From Bacteroidota bacterium (GTDB lineage Bacteria; Bacteroidota; Bacteroidia; AKYH767-A; 2013-40CM-41-45), in NCBI GenBank assembly GCA_004295015.1, contig SHNE01000049.1:1-64000 (forward strand): a stretch of 64,000 nt of DNA, written 5' to 3'. Position 1 is the first letter of the stretch, and each line of letters opens with the position of its first letter. The notes beneath the pieces are model-generated. The model was not told where the DNA came from, did not search any database, and saw only the letters and a program-made list of their open reading frames with translations. The position numbers and the translations under genes were made by a program. Below are positions 17,832 to 27,612 of this stretch, in pieces.

Positions 17832-18315
17832 GTGTCTGGACAAGAATTTTCTGTGCAAATTATTTCATTGAAATTACTTGATGGAAGAAAAATGCGAAAT
17901 GGAATTATTTCATTGCTCAATTGAATTGAGGTTCATTAATTTTGAATATCTTTCTTGACAAATATATTCTTGACAATTAATTGTATTTCAGTGCAAAAAG
18001 AAAGCAGTATTAATTAACAGGACTAAGCATTTAGTTCGTAAATCAGCCAACATCCAAAGATTAATAATCAAATATAGCTTCTTTATAAAAACATTAAGTT
18101 TTAATTTTCAATAGGAATACCATATTTCGATGGGCGCGCTGGCCCGACCAATTGCCGGGAAGCGTCAGCATGTGCGGCTGGCAGGGTCAATTGGTCTTGA
18201 TTTTTTTGCTTACTTTTTTCATCAAGGAAAAAAGTGAGAAGAGGTCAGTAAAGCGTATGAGCAAGTGTGAAATGGTAGTCTGGAACTAGATGGTTAAACC
18301 TATTAATTAAAATAT
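17832..18315. other. Intergenic region containing a candidate repeat
   Basis: These 484 bases are AT-rich except for a GC-rich island at about 18131-18195, unlike the surroundings, which belongs to the repeat annotated separately. No gene or clear promoter is visible. Confidence 0.5.
18131..18240. repeat. Candidate Bacteroidota-type intergenic hairpin repeat
   Basis: GACCAATTG (18146-18154) is perfectly complementary to CAATTGGTC (18188-18196), with a GC-rich interior containing a further GTCAGC / GCTGGC near-pair. Directly after it, CTTGAT (18196-18201) pairs with ATCAAG (18221-18226), and CTTACTTTTTT pairs with AAAAAAGTGAG with one mismatch. From memory, similar GC-rich islands followed by this T-rich/A-rich pair recur between genes in Bacteroidota genomes. 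Only one copy is present here, so its repeat status is inferred. Confidence 0.5.
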
Positions 18316-19074
18316 ATGGTGCTATCAAAAGATGAAATTCTATACTTGATTGCAGTTGTTTCAGCTGCAATTTTTTTATTGATATTTTTGTTTGTGGTTG
18401 TCGTAATTGCCAACGTGAGAAGGAGGCAAAAAGCTGAGTTGGAGAAACTACATGCACTTATAGCCGCTGAAGATAATGAACGGAGCAGGATTGCTAAAGA
18501 TTTGCATGATGACCTGGGGCCTTTGCTTAGTGGAATTAAATTGCAAATTAATTTGTTAAACGGGAGATCCGGGCCGCAACAACTGGAGGAAGTGCTTAAC
18601 AGTACATCAGAGCAACTCGATTCTGCAATCGGAAATGTTCGCTACGTAGTACGAAATCTTATGCCTCCCGGACTTGAGAAGTACGGACTTGTGAAAAGTA
18701 TTTCTGATTTTCAAAATCTTGTTTCAAAAAACGAGAACATCAAATTTGAATTTAAACACTCAGGCATCGAAAAACGGTTTAAGGGAACTGTGGAGTTAAC
18801 GATATTCAGAATTATTCATGAATTGATAAATAATTCTATAAAGCATTCTAATTGTAGCCTTATCAAACTTGATTTAATTTTGGATGATGATTGGCTGAAA
18901 ATCTCATATAAAGACGATGGTAAATCTGCTTTAACCGGGGATATATCTCCCGGTATGGGACTTTCTAATATTGAATCAAGGGTTAACCTGTTCAATGGCA
19001 AATTTAAGACACCTCTCGATTTTTCAGAGGGGGCTGATTATGAAATCGAAATCAGATCAAATAAATTATTTTAA
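18316..19074 (+). CDS. NarX-type sensor histidine kinase
   Basis: This 252-residue kinase has a single membrane helix (about 9-34) and almost no sensory domain. A HisKA_3 dimerisation domain contains phospho-acceptor His64 in IAKDLHDDLGPLLSGIKLQ. The HATPase domain runs from about 150 (FRIIHELINNSIKHS is the N-box; GMGLSNIESRVNLFNG is a G-box). It should autophosphorylate and pass the phosphate to the response regulator encoded next, whose ATG overlaps this gene's TAA by one base (TAATG), implying translational coupling. The signal is unknown; with so little outside the membrane, sensing may be cytoplasmic or through a partner. Confidence 0.92.
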   Translation: MVLSKDEILYLIAVVSAAIFLLIFLFVVVVIANVRRRQKAELEKLHALIAAEDNERSRIAKDLHDDLGPLLSGIKLQINLLNGRSGPQQLEEVLNSTSEQLDSAIGNVRYVVRNLMPPGLEKYGLVKSISDFQNLVSKNENIKFEFKHSGIEKRFKGTVELTIFRIIHELINNSIKHSNCSLIKLDLILDDDWLKISYKDDGKSALTGDISPGMGLSNIESRVNLFNGKFKTPLDFSEGADYEIEIRSNKLF

Positions 19075-19793
19075 TGAGAACAGATCGTAAACTAAAAATT
19101 ATTATTGCGGATGACCACAAATTCTTTAGGGCAGGATTAGAAGCAGTGCTTAAAAGTTTCGGGTATGTTGAAAGCGTAACTCAGGCAGAAAATGGCAAGC
19201 AATTGATTGATTTGATGGAGAAGGAAAGTTACCATATCGCATTTGTAGATATTTCGATGCCTGAAATGAATGGGATCGATGCGGTGACTATCATTGCACA
19301 AAGGCACCCTAAAGTAAAAGCCCTTGCTCTTTCTATGCATGATGATCAGGATAATATTTTGGAAATGATGAAGGCCGGTGCAAGTGGATTTATTTTGAAG
19401 AACACAGATAAAGATGAAATTGACGAAGCCATCAAAATTGTACTCGACGGTAAACATTATTTTTCGAATGGTGTTTCTGATGTCTTGTATCAGCAATTAG
19501 TCTCCAAAACTAAATCACCGATTCAAAAACAGGAGGAAGACATCCTTAGTAAGGAGCGCTTTAGAGAAATAATTTTTCTGCTTTGTCATGAGTTTAAAAA
19601 TGCTGAGATAGGGGAGATTTTGTTTTTAGCTACCAGTACTATCGAGACATATCGAAAAGATGCTATCCAGGAATTAGGTTGCAAATCCACAGCCGGACTT
19701 ATAAAATATGGCGTAGAATCCGGCTTATATAAAGATCCGGTATTATTTGAAAAGTTTAAGAAAGTGATTGGAGAAAAAGCGGAGGAAGAGTAG
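19074..19793 (+). CDS. NarL-type response regulator, partner of the upstream kinase
   Basis: This 239-residue protein has a receiver domain with IIIADDHKFFRAGL (acidic pair Asp13-Asp14), phosphoacceptor Asp59 in FVDISMPEMNG, an ALSMHDD switch region and the conserved Lys in GFILKNTDKDE. The C-terminal LuxR-type HTH (about 175-230) reads FLLCHEFKNAEIGEILFLATSTIETYRKDAIQELG; its start is less canonical than in most NarL proteins (LSKERFREIIFLL). It overlaps the kinase gene by one base, so the two form a two-component pair. Target genes are unknown. Confidence 0.92.
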   Translation: MRTDRKLKIIIADDHKFFRAGLEAVLKSFGYVESVTQAENGKQLIDLMEKESYHIAFVDISMPEMNGIDAVTIIAQRHPKVKALALSMHDDQDNILEMMKAGASGFILKNTDKDEIDEAIKIVLDGKHYFSNGVSDVLYQQLVSKTKSPIQKQEEDILSKERFREIIFLLCHEFKNAEIGEILFLATSTIETYRKDAIQELGCKSTAGLIKYGVESGLYKDPVLFEKFKKVIGEKAEEE

Positions 19794-19828
19794 TCTTCAT
19801 TTTTTCTCTCTATGCCTTAAATAAATTA

Positions 19829-22633
19829 TCAATCTATGACGGAGAACTTGATCCAGTGATCTACTTTGCTGTCTATTAATTCTATGCGAACTCTGCCAAA
19901 GTATAATCCACTGCTTAACGAAAATTTATCAAGAATATAATTTGATCCCGGATTAAGCAGAGAAAATATTTGCACGAATTTGCTATCATAAATTTCTATT
20001 AATTCAACTTTTCCTTTCCCGGAATAGGATATCTTGGATTCACTACTAATTGGGTTTGGAAATAGTTGCACTGTATTTTTGTTTTCAATACTTCCGATTC
20101 CTAAGATTGAATAATAGTATGGGTCGGACATTACTATACAGCCGTTACTGTCAAGGTACGAGACGATATAAGAGCCATCCATGGATGGCCAGTGCGCAGC
20201 AGTGGTAGCTCCGACTATCAAGGTGTCATTTCGGTACCATTGTAAACTGATCGAATTGATGGATGATATTAAATAGGGAGTACTGTACGAGATTTGGGAT
20301 GGAGGACTCATTGGCAATTTATTCACCTGAGTTGTCCAAGATACATTCTGACAGCCTAAGGAATCTATTCCTGAAACAAAATAGAGCCCACTTGTATCAA
20401 CGTAAATTTGAGATGTTGTTTCTCCTGTCGACCATACATATGATGTTGCTTGACTGGATTGGAGTAGTACTGAATCAGGATGACATAGTGATATGGTTCC
20501 CCCAGGTGAAATTGAAGGTTTGAAGTTGTCTTTGTATATGGTTACAGTATCCGAATTGACCTGGCAATTGCCCACTCGAATTCTGAAATAGTAAGAATTT
20601 CCGGTCACTGCATAGATGCTAGGACTTGAACTATAAGCAGAATTTCCCATGATCCATGTGTAATTCCAGCTAGTATCATTGTACATTGAACTTAACCAGG
20701 TTGTATCATTAGCACATAAAATTGTATCGGGGAATGCGACTATTAGTGCCGGTTGATTTATTGAACCAAATCCTGCCGTAAAGTTTTTAGTGTATTCACA
20801 GGAAGTGTTCTGGTCTGTAACACGTATGCTGTAAAGCCCGCTGTCAAATATTGTAAATGTAGAATCAGTTGCTCCAATTGAATCGATACCGTTGACTTTC
20901 CATTGGTAATTTCTTGCAGATGCTAAATATGGGCTGACGAATAACATTACGGTATCTCCTGCACAAAAAATTGCCGGACTACTGGAAATGTTGGAAACTG
21001 GTTCGGCATTCATGGAAACCTCAATGGTGTCGGAACGGGATATGCATCCGTTTAAATCAATTGCTTCAACGAAAAACGAGTCTGACAATCCATTGGAGGA
21101 AAAGAATAGTGTGTCATTTAATGATACCCAGACATTTGAGCCGGGACGATACCAGGTATAGGTTTGTTGTAATTGAGGATGAAAGAATAATTGAATGGTG
21201 TCAGGAAAACATCTTCCGTTGCTTATTAGAGAATCAATAATTGGTGCAGGGTTCGGTGTTTCTATACTTACGAAAAGTGGGTATGTGGAAATGATACCTG
21301 TACTATCAAAAATATTAAGATAGTATTGAGTGCTTGTTTGTGGAGAGAAAACTGGTAATAAAGCAGTGTCATTTGATAGTCCCACCGAAGGTGTCCATAG
21401 GTATGTAAATTCATGTTCCGGATATATTAGTTCGCCTGTTAATTGCTGTGTTGCTCCTTGACAAATATGCAAGGTGTCAGGTATTGAAAATAGTATAGAA
21501 TCAACTGAAATTCTATACCAATTACAATAGAAATCTTTTCCAACCCCATGTTTTGACGAGCTGTGAGTCTCAGAATGTATAATCAAATTATCTGAGTTAA
21601 AAATATAGCTGGAGCTAGATGAAGCGCCCAGACTGGTCGAATAACTAGTTGAAATTTGGTTTCCATTTAAGTCATAGGACTTGGTTGTAAGTGAGGTTTT
21701 CGGCATCCATATTTCATTTAGAAAATTTAAAATATCACGACCTGATGAATCATAAGTTGTTACATCATGGTAAATGGAATCCCAATCAGAAATGGTTTTA
21801 TTCCACACGAGGTAATACACACCATAAATTGTTGGATTCGTATAAAATTCAAAAGCATACTTTTCTTTGGGTATCCATGCCTGAATGCTGTCTTGCCAGG
21901 AATTAGTTTCATGAAGGATTAATTCATTAGATGCATTATACGAATATAAATCCTGTTGACTTTTAGCCCAAACAAAAGGCTGCCAATTACTGCTTATAGA
22001 TTCCTCTATATTATATTGCAGGTTGTAAGTCTTTGTTGTTTGTGTTTTATTTAACCAAACAGATCCAGTCCATTCATCCACTAAATACAATGTGTCTAGC
22101 CATTGGGAATTAAACCAATGTCTATATCTTTTGTCGGGCTCCCATATTGAGCCTCCCCATTTCCAATAGAAAACAGTTTTAAGTTGTGATAGAGAATCGG
22201 TGCGTATCGTGTATGCACTTTGGACTCCTGATATGGAACGATATATAGAATCTTCACCACCCAGAGAATTGTATGCATAGAAATATTCTTCGTCATAAGC
22301 CCAGCTTTGTGTGCTTTGATTCCAGGCGTATTTAATATAATTCTCTGTATGACCTAGTGAATCATATGTATAATGGATGCTATCCTCGAAAACATATGAA
22401 TATGTTGCCAGATATTTCTTTGAAAGAGTGGAATAAATCAAATTGTCCAAGCTGTCGTAACCGTAAATTTCTTTTGTAAAACTAGTTGGTACGCAATAAT
22501 CATCGCCAGCACTAATTTGGTCAGGGCTATTACATTGGTTACACATTAATATCACCAAGGAATCAGCTGTCTGTGATTTTACCTCGGTTGAGAAAAGAAG
22601 AAAAATAAAATAAATATAAAATCTAGATTGCAT
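19829..22633 (-). CDS. Large secreted protein with W/Y-rich repeats, Ig/PKD-like domains and T9SS tail
   Basis: This 934-residue protein has a signal peptide (cleavage near EVKSQ). Residues about 45-385 contain repeats of roughly 30-40 residues with a pattern like W-x-S...Y-x-Y-D/N-x-x-x (FEDSIHYTYDSLG, YAWNQSTQSWAYDEEYFYAYNSLG, WKWG...W), which resemble YD-type beta repeats. From about 390 there are Ig/PKD-like segments such as LHICQGATQQLTG, TYLWTPSVGLS, YQWKVNG and YVWSTGETTSQIYV. The C-terminus is T9SS-like (VQLFPNPISSESKISYSG ... SSGLYFGRV). Likely a surface adhesin or structural protein; no catalytic motif is seen. Confidence 0.8.
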   Translation of the reverse strand: MQSRFYIYFIFLLFSTEVKSQTADSLVILMCNQCNSPDQISAGDDYCVPTSFTKEIYGYDSLDNLIYSTLSKKYLATYSYVFEDSIHYTYDSLGHTENYIKYAWNQSTQSWAYDEEYFYAYNSLGGEDSIYRSISGVQSAYTIRTDSLSQLKTVFYWKWGGSIWEPDKRYRHWFNSQWLDTLYLVDEWTGSVWLNKTQTTKTYNLQYNIEESISSNWQPFVWAKSQQDLYSYNASNELILHETNSWQDSIQAWIPKEKYAFEFYTNPTIYGVYYLVWNKTISDWDSIYHDVTTYDSSGRDILNFLNEIWMPKTSLTTKSYDLNGNQISTSYSTSLGASSSSSYIFNSDNLIIHSETHSSSKHGVGKDFYCNWYRISVDSILFSIPDTLHICQGATQQLTGELIYPEHEFTYLWTPSVGLSNDTALLPVFSPQTSTQYYLNIFDSTGIISTYPLFVSIETPNPAPIIDSLISNGRCFPDTIQLFFHPQLQQTYTWYRPGSNVWVSLNDTLFFSSNGLSDSFFVEAIDLNGCISRSDTIEVSMNAEPVSNISSSPAIFCAGDTVMLFVSPYLASARNYQWKVNGIDSIGATDSTFTIFDSGLYSIRVTDQNTSCEYTKNFTAGFGSINQPALIVAFPDTILCANDTTWLSSMYNDTSWNYTWIMGNSAYSSSPSIYAVTGNSYYFRIRVGNCQVNSDTVTIYKDNFKPSISPGGTISLCHPDSVLLQSSQATSYVWSTGETTSQIYVDTSGLYFVSGIDSLGCQNVSWTTQVNKLPMSPPSQISYSTPYLISSINSISLQWYRNDTLIVGATTAAHWPSMDGSYIVSYLDSNGCIVMSDPYYYSILGIGSIENKNTVQLFPNPISSESKISYSGKGKVELIEIYDSKFVQIFSLLNPGSNYILDKFSLSSGLYFGRVRIELIDSKVDHWIKFSVID

Positions 22634-22780
22634 CTTGAAAAATGATTAAAAAACTATTTCAAATCTAACCAATAAAATCTCAGAAAAACGAGAATGAAAA
22701 GAATTAACTAACAATTGAATTGGTTTTTTGGCCAAATGTGATTGTTGTTATGTTAAAATGGTCACTAAAATAAAAGTTAA

Positions 22781-23428
22781 TCAGAATGCCTTCAATTGTT
22801 TAATCGTTGCAACAGGATCACTCGAAGAAAAAACCGTATTGCCGGCCACTAAAACATCTGCACCTGCACTGATTAAAGCTGCCGCATTTTTTAAGTCAAC
22901 GCCGCCATCAATTTCAATTTTTGCCGATGAATTCCGGCGGATTATCATGTCTTTTAAATTGTCAATTTTTTGAAAAGTATTTTCGATAAATTTTTGTCCT
23001 CCGAATCCGGGATTTACACTCATCATACATACTAAATCAATATCAGCAATAATATCTTCAAGCAGGGAAATATTAGTGTGAGGATTAATTGCGACCCCGG
23101 CCTGCATGCCTGCGTTTTTAATTTCCTGAATTGTTCGGTGGAGGTGGGGGCAGGCTTCAATGTGAACACTGAGAAGGTCGGCACCGGCATCTTTAAATTG
23201 TAGGATGTATTGTTCCGGCCTGACAATCATCAAATGAACATCCAATGGTTTCTTTGCATATTTCTTGATAGCTTTAATCACAGGAAATCCGAACGAAATA
23301 TTTGGAACAAATACGCCATCCATTACATCCACATGAAACCAGTCCGCAGAACTATTGTTGATCATCTCCACATCACGCTGTAGGTTTGCGAAATCTGCAC
23401 TGAGAATGGAGGGAGCAATGATGGCCAT
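22781..23428 (-). CDS. rpe: Ribulose-phosphate 3-epimerase
   Basis: This 215-residue TIM-barrel enzyme interconverts D-ribulose 5-phosphate and D-xylulose 5-phosphate in the pentose phosphate pathway. All active-site motifs are present: APSILSADF with the catalytic Asp; FHVDVMDGVFVPNISFG with metal ligands His and Asp; DVHLMI; VNPGFGGQKF; and IEIDGGVD with the second catalytic Asp, followed by ADVLVAGNTVF, which binds phosphate. Length is typical. Confidence 0.97.
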   Translation of the reverse strand: MAIIAPSILSADFANLQRDVEMINNSSADWFHVDVMDGVFVPNISFGFPVIKAIKKYAKKPLDVHLMIVRPEQYILQFKDAGADLLSVHIEACPHLHRTIQEIKNAGMQAGVAINPHTNISLLEDIIADIDLVCMMSVNPGFGGQKFIENTFQKIDNLKDMIIRRNSSAKIEIDGGVDLKNAAALISAGADVLVAGNTVFSSSDPVATIKQLKAF

Positions 23429-23653
23429 ATTTGAAATGCTAGTCGGGTTAGGAATAGTTTACTGCTGAATTATCTATACTGGCCAAATTTAAAGATTTAA
23501 GTTCAATTTCTGAGGCCCTTTTTTAATTCATTATCCATATCCATCAGATAATAACCTTCTTTTCTGTGATTGTGAGTTCAACTTTTAGAAAGCATTTTTG
23601 CCACATTGAATTTCATCCTTTATATAAAAAATTTCAACCTTAATAATGTTTCT

Positions 23654-24160
23654 ATGTTAGCTGAATTAATTCAAGAGAAGATTATAGAGGTAAGAGGTCA
23701 GAAGGTCATGCTCGATTTTGACCTCGCGGAATTGTATGATACGGAAACGAAGGTTTTGAAACAAGCTGTCAGGCGGAATTTAGAACGCTTCCCTGCTGAC
23801 TTTATGTTCGAACTCAAAAAGGAAGAGTACGATTCTCTAAGGTCACAATCCGTGACCTTAGAGAATGGGCGTGGAAAATACTCGAAATACCTTCCTTTCG
23901 CATTTACTGAGCACGGAGTAGCCATGCTTTCCAGTGTATTGAAAAGCACCAAGGCGGTTGAGGTAAATATTTCTATAATGAGAGTGTTTGTTTTTATCAG
24001 ACAATATGCTCTTTCTCATATAGATTTAACAGAAAAGCTATTGGAACTGGAGAATAAATATGACATCCAATTTCTCGACGTTTATGAAGCCTTAAAATTT
24101 CTGATGGACGAAAAGCAAAGTCAGCTCGATTGGAACAATAGAAAACAGATTGGCTTCTAA
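23654..24160 (+). CDS. ORF6N domain DNA-binding protein
   Basis: This 168-residue protein matches the ORF6N/KilA-N-related family found in phages and many bacterial chromosomes: EVRGQKVMLDFDLAELYDTETKVLKQAVRRNLERFP, then DFMFELKKEEYDSLRSQ, then KYLPFAFTEHGVAMLSSVLKS, ending in the family-typical RKQIGF. It probably binds DNA; the role of chromosomal copies is unknown. ATG at 23654 is preferred over an upstream TTG. Codons for D-S-L-R-S-Q-S-V-T-L-E-N contain a perfect 15-bp inverted repeat (separate entry). There is no other phage gene nearby. Confidence 0.88.
   Translation: MLAELIQEKIIEVRGQKVMLDFDLAELYDTETKVLKQAVRRNLERFPADFMFELKKEEYDSLRSQSVTLENGRGKYSKYLPFAFTEHGVAMLSSVLKSTKAVEVNISIMRVFVFIRQYALSHIDLTEKLLELENKYDIQFLDVYEALKFLMDEKQSQLDWNNRKQIGF
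23832..23866. repeat. Perfect 15-bp inverted repeat inside the ORF6N gene
   Basis: ATTCTCTAAGGTCAC (23832-23846) and GTGACCTTAGAGAAT (23852-23866) are exact reverse complements separated by AATCC. The whole element lies in frame inside the ORF6N coding sequence and would form a strong RNA hairpin. Confidence 0.9.
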
Positions 24161-24200
24161 TTCCGGGTATCAATTGAGTTTAAGCCAAAATATTAGACAT

Positions 24201-24237
24201 AAAAAAAGAGGAAATAACAAAAGCTATTTCCTCTTTT
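24201..24237. terminator. Bidirectional terminator between ORF6N gene and rpoD
   Basis: AAAAGAGGAAATA (24204-24216) is perfectly complementary to TATTTCCTCTTTT (24225-24237), with an eight-base loop. A/T runs on both sides allow use by both convergent transcripts. Confidence 0.8.
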
Positions 24238-24256
24238 CAGCGGGATCACCAGGCTA

Positions 24257-25123
24257 TCAGCCGAGATAAGTCTTTAGGATCTTACTGCGGGATGTATGTT
24301 TAAGACGTCGGATAGCCTTTTCTTTGATTTGACGCACACGCTCACGTGTCAGGTCAAAACGATCTCCAATTTCTTCAAGAGTCATCGGTTGTTCACCGAC
24401 AGCCAATCCGAAATAGAGGCGAATCACATCTGCTTCACGGGTTGTAAGCGTTGATAATGCTCGCTCAACTTCACGTCGAAGTGATTCTGTTATTAATGAG
24501 TGATCAGGATGTGGCTGATCATCATCTCCCAGCACATCAATCAGTGTACTGTCTTCTCCACTCACCAAAGGAGCATCCATGGAAACGTGACGTCCGGAGG
24601 TTCGCATGGCATCTTTAATCTCATCCTGTGAGATGGACATAGCCGTTGCTAACTCTTCTGTACTTGGTTCACGCTCATATTCCTGCTCAAGCTTGGAAAA
24701 TGTTTTATTGATTTTATTGATCGATCCAATTTTATTCAAAGGAAGACGAACAATTCGGGATTGTTCAGCCAAAGCCTGTAGAATGGATTGTCGAATCCAC
24801 CATACTGCATATGATATGAATTTAAACCCTCGGGTTTCATCAAAACGTTGTGCAGCTTTAATCAATCCAAGGTTTCCTTCGTTGATGAGATCACCAAGTG
24901 TTAGTCCCTGATTTTGATATTGCTTCGCAACAGACACAACGAATCGCAGATTCGCTTTGGTCAGTCGCTCCAATGCTTTGCCATCACCTTTTTTAATAAG
25001 CTGGGCCAGTCGCACTTCTTCTTCAGCCGTAATCAATTCAACACGCCCTATCTCTTGTAAGTATTTATCAAGGGAGGCAGTTTCTCGATTGGTGACCTGC
25101 TTTGTAATTTTTAGTTGTCTCAT
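24257..25123 (-). CDS. rpoD: RNA polymerase primary sigma factor
   Basis: This 288-residue sigma-70 factor is of the short Bacteroidota type, without region 1.1 and the long non-conserved region. Region 1.2 is [20 protein letters not shown]. Region 2 is [42 protein letters not shown] plus [13 protein letters not shown] (2.3-2.4). Region 3 is [13 protein letters not shown]. Region 4.2 is [30 protein letters not shown]. It directs RNA polymerase to housekeeping promoters, here expected to be TTTG/TAnnTTTG. The 243-base gap between it and pnp shows no exact TAnnTTTG for rpoD itself. Confidence 0.97.
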   Translation of the reverse strand: MRQLKITKQVTNRETASLDKYLQEIGRVELITAEEEVRLAQLIKKGDGKALERLTKANLRFVVSVAKQYQNQGLTLGDLINEGNLGLIKAAQRFDETRGFKFISYAVWWIRQSILQALAEQSRIVRLPLNKIGSINKINKTFSKLEQEYEREPSTEELATAMSISQDEIKDAMRTSGRHVSMDAPLVSGEDSTLIDVLGDDDQPHPDHSLITESLRREVERALSTLTTREADVIRLYFGLAVGEQPMTLEEIGDRFDLTRERVRQIKEKAIRRLKHTSRSKILKTYLG

Positions 25124-25315
25124 TTAAGTTCTAAGTTTTATTAAAAAGAATATGCACTTGAAACGACGTCATCTCAGGTATGTTTCAGGAAATTTTAAAA
25201 AGCAGGCTTAGTTTCTTACAAGTGTCAGAGTTTTGGCTATCGTGTTCAATTATAATCCAAGAGTATAATTTAATATTTTTTGGCATAATTGATTGATAGT
25301 CAATATAGTAAACAA

Positions 25316-25343
25316 AAAAAGCAGCCCTGGAGGGCTGCTTTTT
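25316..25343 (-). terminator. Rho-independent terminator after pnp
   Basis: AGCAGCCCT pairs perfectly with AGGGCTGCT around a two-base GG loop, flanked by A- and T-runs (25316-25343). It lies 24 bases downstream of the pnp stop. Confidence 0.85.
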
Positions 25344-25366
25344 AATAAATTAATATGATTATTGTC

Positions 25367-27544
25367 TTATGATTGTGGCTGTCGGCGTTCTTGTCTGCCT
25401 TCAGGTTCTTTCATATTTTCAGGTTTTGGAAGAAGTACTTTTCTAGATAAACGGTACTTACCGGTTTTCTTATCAACTTCTATAAGTTTTACTTTAATAA
25501 TGTCGCCTTCAGTAAGTGCTCCCTTCATCGTTTCCAATCGCTCCCAGGTAATCTCGGATATATGAAGTAGTCCATCTTTGCCCGGCATGAATTCCACAAA
25601 TGCACCAAAGTCCATGATGTTTTTCACCTTGCCTTCGTAAACTTCACCAACTTCCGGTATTGCAACAATTCCTTTGATCCAGTTCTTTGCTGCTTCGATT
25701 CCGTTCTTATCTGAAGAGGAGATTTCAATAATTCCTTCATTGTTCACTTCTTCAATAGATATAGTGGTACTGGTTTCGCGCTGGATTTCCTGAATCACTT
25801 TTCCACCCGGTCCTATCACTGCGCCAATAAATTCTTTAGCGACAACCAGCTTCTCTATACGTGGAGCATGCGGTTTGTAATCGGAGTTTGGCGAAGAAAT
25901 GGTTTTCTTCATCTCATTAAGTATGTGTAAACGCCCTTCTTTTGCCTGCGTGAGCGCTTTCATCATAATATCCGCCGGTAGGCCTTGGATTTTCAAATCC
26001 ATCTGACATCCACATATTCCTTTTTCGGTACCTGTAACTTTGAAGTCCATATCGCCCAAGTGATCTTCATCACCGAGGATATCACTTAGTACAGCAAACT
26101 TTCCTTTGTCATCAATAATGAGTCCCATTGCAATACCTGAAGCCGGGCCGGTGATCTGAACTCCCGCATCCATCAGGGCAAGCGTACCTGCACAAACTGT
26201 TGCCATGGAAGAAGAACCATTTGACTCAAGAATATCTGAAACGACACGAATAGTATAAGGACATACATCATCTGAAGGCAGAATTTGCTTCAATGAACGC
26301 ATCGCAAGGTTTCCATGTCCGATCTCACGACGGGCCGGGCCACGGTTAGGCTTTACTTCGCCTGTGGAGAAAGCCGGGAAATTATATTGCAGAAGAAACT
26401 TCGTATGACTGTCCTTCATCGGTACGTCGATGTACTGAACATCAAGTTTACTTCCGAGCGTAACTGTTGTCAAAGACTGAGTCTCACCGCGTGTGAATAT
26501 GGCTGAACCATGAGTGGAAGGGAGGTAGTTAATTTCGCTCCAGATAGGTCTGATCTCTGTAGATTTTCTTCCATCTAAACGAATACCTTCATTGAGGATA
26601 CATGCACGCATGGCTTCACTCTCTACATCATGGAAATATTCTTTTAGCATTCCACCCTTTTCAGACAATTCTTCTTCTGTCAGTGTTGCAGCTATTTCAT
26701 CGAATATTTTTTTGAATGCTTCTTTGCGTTCATGCTTATTTGGATTAGCTGATCTGGCTACCGCATATGTTTTATCATAGGCCAATTGACGAACTTTCGC
26801 GCGCAAATCTTCGTCATGAACTTCATGGGAGTATTCTCTTTTCGGCTTGTTGCCGCACATTTCACGTAATTCAATTTGTGCCTGACATTGAATTTTAATT
26901 GCCTCGTGTCCGAATTTAATTGCTTCGAACATTTCCGCTTCCTGCACCTCTTTCATTTCACCTTCAACCATTACGATGGTGTCCATAGAACCGGCTACGA
27001 TGATATCTATATCAGCCCGTTCAAGTTCTTCAGTGTATGGATTGATTACAAATTTTCCATCAACGCGTGCTACACGAACTTCAGATATAGGACCATTGAA
27101 TGGAATGTCTGATATGGTAATTGCAGCTGATGCGGCCAGACCGGCTAATGCATCAGGTTGTACTCTTGGATCACCGGAAATGAGTTGAACCATTACCTGG
27201 GTATCGGCATGATAATCTTCGGGGAACATCGGACGCAATGCGCGGTCAACGATACGACTAATTAGAATTTCGTATTCTGAAAGTCTTCCTTCACGCTTTA
27301 AAAATCCACCCGGATAGCGTCCTACGGAAGCAAACTTTTCCTGATAATCAACTGTGAGTGGCAGGAAGTCAGTTCCTGGCTTTGCTTCCTGGTTGGATAC
27401 AATGGTTGCCAATAGCATGGCGTCACCCATACGGACAACTACAGCGCCATCGGCCTGCTTGGCCAGACGGCCTGTTTCAATGCTAATCTTTCTTCCATCG
27501 CCTAAATCAAATTCTTTAATAATCGCTTTTTGGGACATCGTCAT
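25367..27544 (-). CDS. pnp: Polynucleotide phosphorylase
   Basis: This 725-residue enzyme degrades RNA 3' to 5' using phosphate and is part of RNA turnover. Two RNase PH domains (about 10-230 and 320-550) flank a helical linker. Second-core motifs include [40 protein letters not shown], and [20 protein letters not shown] with the catalytic acidic residues. A KH domain follows ([15 protein letters not shown], about 565-625), then an S1 domain ([33 protein letters not shown], about 630-695). Start is ATG 27544 or the ATG two codons in (MSQKAI). It follows rpsO, the common rpsO-pnp order. Confidence 0.97.
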   Translation of the reverse strand: MTMSQKAIIKEFDLGDGRKISIETGRLAKQADGAVVVRMGDAMLLATIVSNQEAKPGTDFLPLTVDYQEKFASVGRYPGGFLKREGRLSEYEILISRIVDRALRPMFPEDYHADTQVMVQLISGDPRVQPDALAGLAASAAITISDIPFNGPISEVRVARVDGKFVINPYTEELERADIDIIVAGSMDTIVMVEGEMKEVQEAEMFEAIKFGHEAIKIQCQAQIELREMCGNKPKREYSHEVHDEDLRAKVRQLAYDKTYAVARSANPNKHERKEAFKKIFDEIAATLTEEELSEKGGMLKEYFHDVESEAMRACILNEGIRLDGRKSTEIRPIWSEINYLPSTHGSAIFTRGETQSLTTVTLGSKLDVQYIDVPMKDSHTKFLLQYNFPAFSTGEVKPNRGPARREIGHGNLAMRSLKQILPSDDVCPYTIRVVSDILESNGSSSMATVCAGTLALMDAGVQITGPASGIAMGLIIDDKGKFAVLSDILGDEDHLGDMDFKVTGTEKGICGCQMDLKIQGLPADIMMKALTQAKEGRLHILNEMKKTISSPNSDYKPHAPRIEKLVVAKEFIGAVIGPGGKVIQEIQRETSTTISIEEVNNEGIIEISSSDKNGIEAAKNWIKGIVAIPEVGEVYEGKVKNIMDFGAFVEFMPGKDGLLHISEITWERLETMKGALTEGDIIKVKLIEVDKKTGKYRLSRKVLLPKPENMKEPEGRQERRQPQS

Positions 27545-27564
27545 CTTAAATTAATAGAAAAGCA

Positions 27565-27593
27565 AAAAAGGCAATCCCGTGAATTGCCTTTTT
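27565..27593 (-). terminator. Hairpin between rpsO and pnp
   Basis: AAAAAGGCAAT (27565-27575) pairs perfectly with ATTGCCTTTTT (27583-27593). It may end the rpsO transcript, act as an attenuator for pnp, or serve as an RNA-processing site; in E. coli the rpsO-pnp gap is also a processing region. Confidence 0.7.
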
Positions 27594-27612
27594 GTCTTCT
27601 TGTGAGTTGAAA

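Noticed and set aside
23606-24160. Prophage remnant around the ORF6N gene
   Set aside because: Flanking genes are rpe and rpoD, no integrase, att repeats or phage structural genes are present, and chromosomal ORF6N genes are common.
2258-25212. Shared 16-base string TTTAAAAAGCAGGCTT near 2262 and 25196 as a dispersed repeat
   Set aside because: A single exact 16-mer pair in 64 kb of AT-rich DNA is within chance, and the flanks do not match.
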